From WHSM01 sp050701635 (GTDB lineage Bacteria; Actinomycetota; Actinomycetes; Mycobacteriales; Micromonosporaceae), in NCBI GenBank assembly GCA_050701635.1, contig JBOGDF010000331.1:1-6034 (forward strand): a stretch of 6,034 nucleotides of DNA. Direction: 5' to 3'. Shown piece by piece: positions 4,972 through 6,034 of the stretch. Position 1 is the stretch's first letter. Each line of letters begins with the position of its first letter. Under the pieces are notes generated by a model. That model had not been told where the DNA came from. It did no database searches and worked only from the letters and a program-made list of their open reading frames with translations. Both the position numbers and the translations under genes were made by a program.

Positions 4972-6034
4972 CGATCTCCTCCTGGTGTCCTGCCCGATTC
5001 GGCGGCGAGAGAAGGGGCGGGGTCGGGAGCCGCGGGGCTGGTGAAGTGCGCGGTGAGGGCGGGGAGCAGATCGTCGGTGACCGTACGGGCCGCCGTGGTC
5101 TGCTGATCGTCGGTCAGATACCGGGTGGCGATCTCGATCAGGTACAACCCTGCGGTGGTACGCGCCTGCGCCGGCGCCAGCCCGAACGGCTGCCGCCCGA
5201 ACGGCGCCAGCAGCGACGGGGCCTCCGCCAGCAGCGCCGGCAACGGCTCGGCGGCCCCGCGCTGCAGCAGCTCGGCCAGCCGGTGGTGCAGCGCGTCGAA
5301 CCCGACCGGTACGCCGAGCCCGAACCGTTCCCAGTCCCACAGCAGCACCGCGTCGCCGGCCGGGTGGCTGTTCCACGGGGTCCAGTCGCCGTGCCAGGCG
5401 CCGTACTCCAGGTAGGAGCCGCCGTCGTGATGGCGTACCAGGGTGAGCGCCTCGGCCAGCCGGGGATCACCGGTACGGTCGGCGCGCGCCAGCAGCGCCA
5501 GCCAGTACGGCGCGTCGGTGAGCCGGGCCCGCTGGCTGCCGCAGGCGCGCGCCAGCTCGCACATCGCGCGGGTCACCAGCTCCGGATCCGGGAGCGAGGG
5601 GCCCACCACGGGCAGCGCCGACTGGATGATCAACTCGTGGCCGGACCACACGCCGCCGTGCCGCAGCCGCGGGATCCGCAGCCGCCGCAGCCCGGCGTCG
5701 CCGAGCGTACGCAGCGCGGCCCGCTCGTTGCGTACCAGCGTCCGGGCCAGCGGCGTGACGCCGAGCTTGGCGTACCCGAGGAGGTCGCCGGTGGCGTCGA
5801 GCAGCGCGACCACGGGTTTCCGGTTGGCGCGTACCGGCCCGCCCAGGTGGATCGCCAGGTGCAGCGGCTCGGGCTGGTGGAGGACCCGGGCGGCGTACCG
5901 GCCGAGGTGGTCGGCGCCGTCGGGCCCGTACACCCGGATGGTCTGTCCGAGCAGCAGCAACGCCCTGCCGGCCAGCGCGCCCTGGGCGGCGCGGGAACGG
6001 CTGACGCCGCGCAGCGCGGCGAGCGCCAGGACGC
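4968..6034 (-). CDS. APH/choline-kinase-fold phosphotransferase, N terminus outside window
   Basis: The frame is open through the right edge, so the start is not seen. A TTG at 5960 is available but in-frame codons continue upstream of it without a stop. Numbering from that TTG, the N-lobe shows RANRKPVVALL (44-54), GYAKLG with the candidate ATP-binding Lys65, and NERAAL with the helix-C Glu79. The C-lobe has the catalytic loop HGDWTPWN (190-197; Asp192 as base, Asn197 as metal ligand) and the second metal site LLWDWE (206-211; Asp209). All catalytic residues needed for a kinase are present. Database labels for such proteins are usually 'aminoglycoside phosphotransferase', but linkage to sulfotransferases and a flippase makes phosphorylation of a sugar, alcohol or glycan precursor more plausible than antibiotic resistance. 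It is the most upstream gene seen and couples to the next by ATGA. Confidence 0.87.
   Translation of the reverse strand, partial: VLALAALRGVSRSRAAQGALAGRALLLLGQTIRVYGPDGADHLGRYAARVLHQPEPLHLAIHLGGPVRANRKPVVALLDATGDLLGYAKLGVTPLARTLVRNERAALRTLGDAGLRRLRIPRLRHGGVWSGHELIIQSALPVVGPSLPDPELVTRAMCELARACGSQRARLTDAPYWLALLARADRTGDPRLAEALTLVRHHDGGSYLEYGAWHGDWTPWNSHPAGDAVLLWDWERFGLGVPVGFDALHHRLAELLQRGAAEPLPALLAEAPSLLAPFGRQPFGLAPAQARTTAGLYLIEIATRYLTDDQQTTAARTVTDDLLPALTAHFTSPAAPDPAPSLAAESGRTPGGDR
4976..4983 (-). promoter_or_regulatory. Ribosome binding site of the heparan-type sulfotransferase
   Basis: AGGAGGAG on the minus strand; its AGGAGG core is six bases before the ATG at 4971 and lies in the last codons of the kinase gene. 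It is the strongest ribosome site in the window and fits translational coupling at the ATGA overlap. Confidence 0.85.

Noticed and set aside
4972..5376. Upstream extension of the heparan-type sulfotransferase frame
   Set aside because: It is a shadow of the kinase gene; the ATG at 4971 has the strongest ribosome site in the window and an ATGA overlap.

Overview
The window looks like a chromosomal fragment from a high-GC actinobacterium. The evidence is G/C-rich third codon positions in nearly every gene, GTG starts, GGAGG-type ribosome sites and actinobacterial versions of each protein. The frequent tetramer GTAC resembles what I associate with Micromonosporaceae (Micromonospora, Actinoplanes and relatives), but that placement is an inference.

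Layout. (1) 1-536, plus strand: the C-terminal part of a WecG/TagA/CpsF-family glycosyltransferase that enters from the left edge. (2) 560-1551, minus strand: a Nudix hydrolase and, overlapping it by an ATGA, a short TPR protein that resembles only the C-terminal end of an actinobacterial XRE/TPR regulator. This block has visibly lower GC and almost no GTAC, so it looks like an insertion or an older junction inside the surrounding locus. (3) 1587-6034, minus strand: a tightly packed run of four genes, transcribed right to left. They are an APH/choline-kinase-fold phosphotransferase (cut by the right edge), a heparan-type PAPS sulfotransferase, a multi-spanning Wzx-type flippase, and a second, different PAPS sulfotransferase.

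How the genes may work together. The four minus-strand genes overlap at each junction (ATGA, about 13-34 nt, GTGA), so they are probably one translationally coupled transcript. A flippase flanked by two sulfotransferases, with a WecG-type transferase nearby that would act on a lipid-linked sugar, suggests assembly, sulfation and export of a sulfated cell-surface glycan or glycolipid. The kinase may phosphorylate a sugar or small-molecule precursor; nothing in the sequence fixes its substrate. The Nudix/TPR pair has no evident role in this pathway.

No tRNA, rRNA, CRISPR array, insertion sequence or convincing rho-independent terminator was seen. No gap between genes exceeds about 40 bases. The most noteworthy points are the sulfated-glycan gene set, a 30-residue low-complexity insertion in the glycosyltransferase, a Gly in place of the usual catalytic Glu in one sulfotransferase, and the compositional island holding a truncated regulator.
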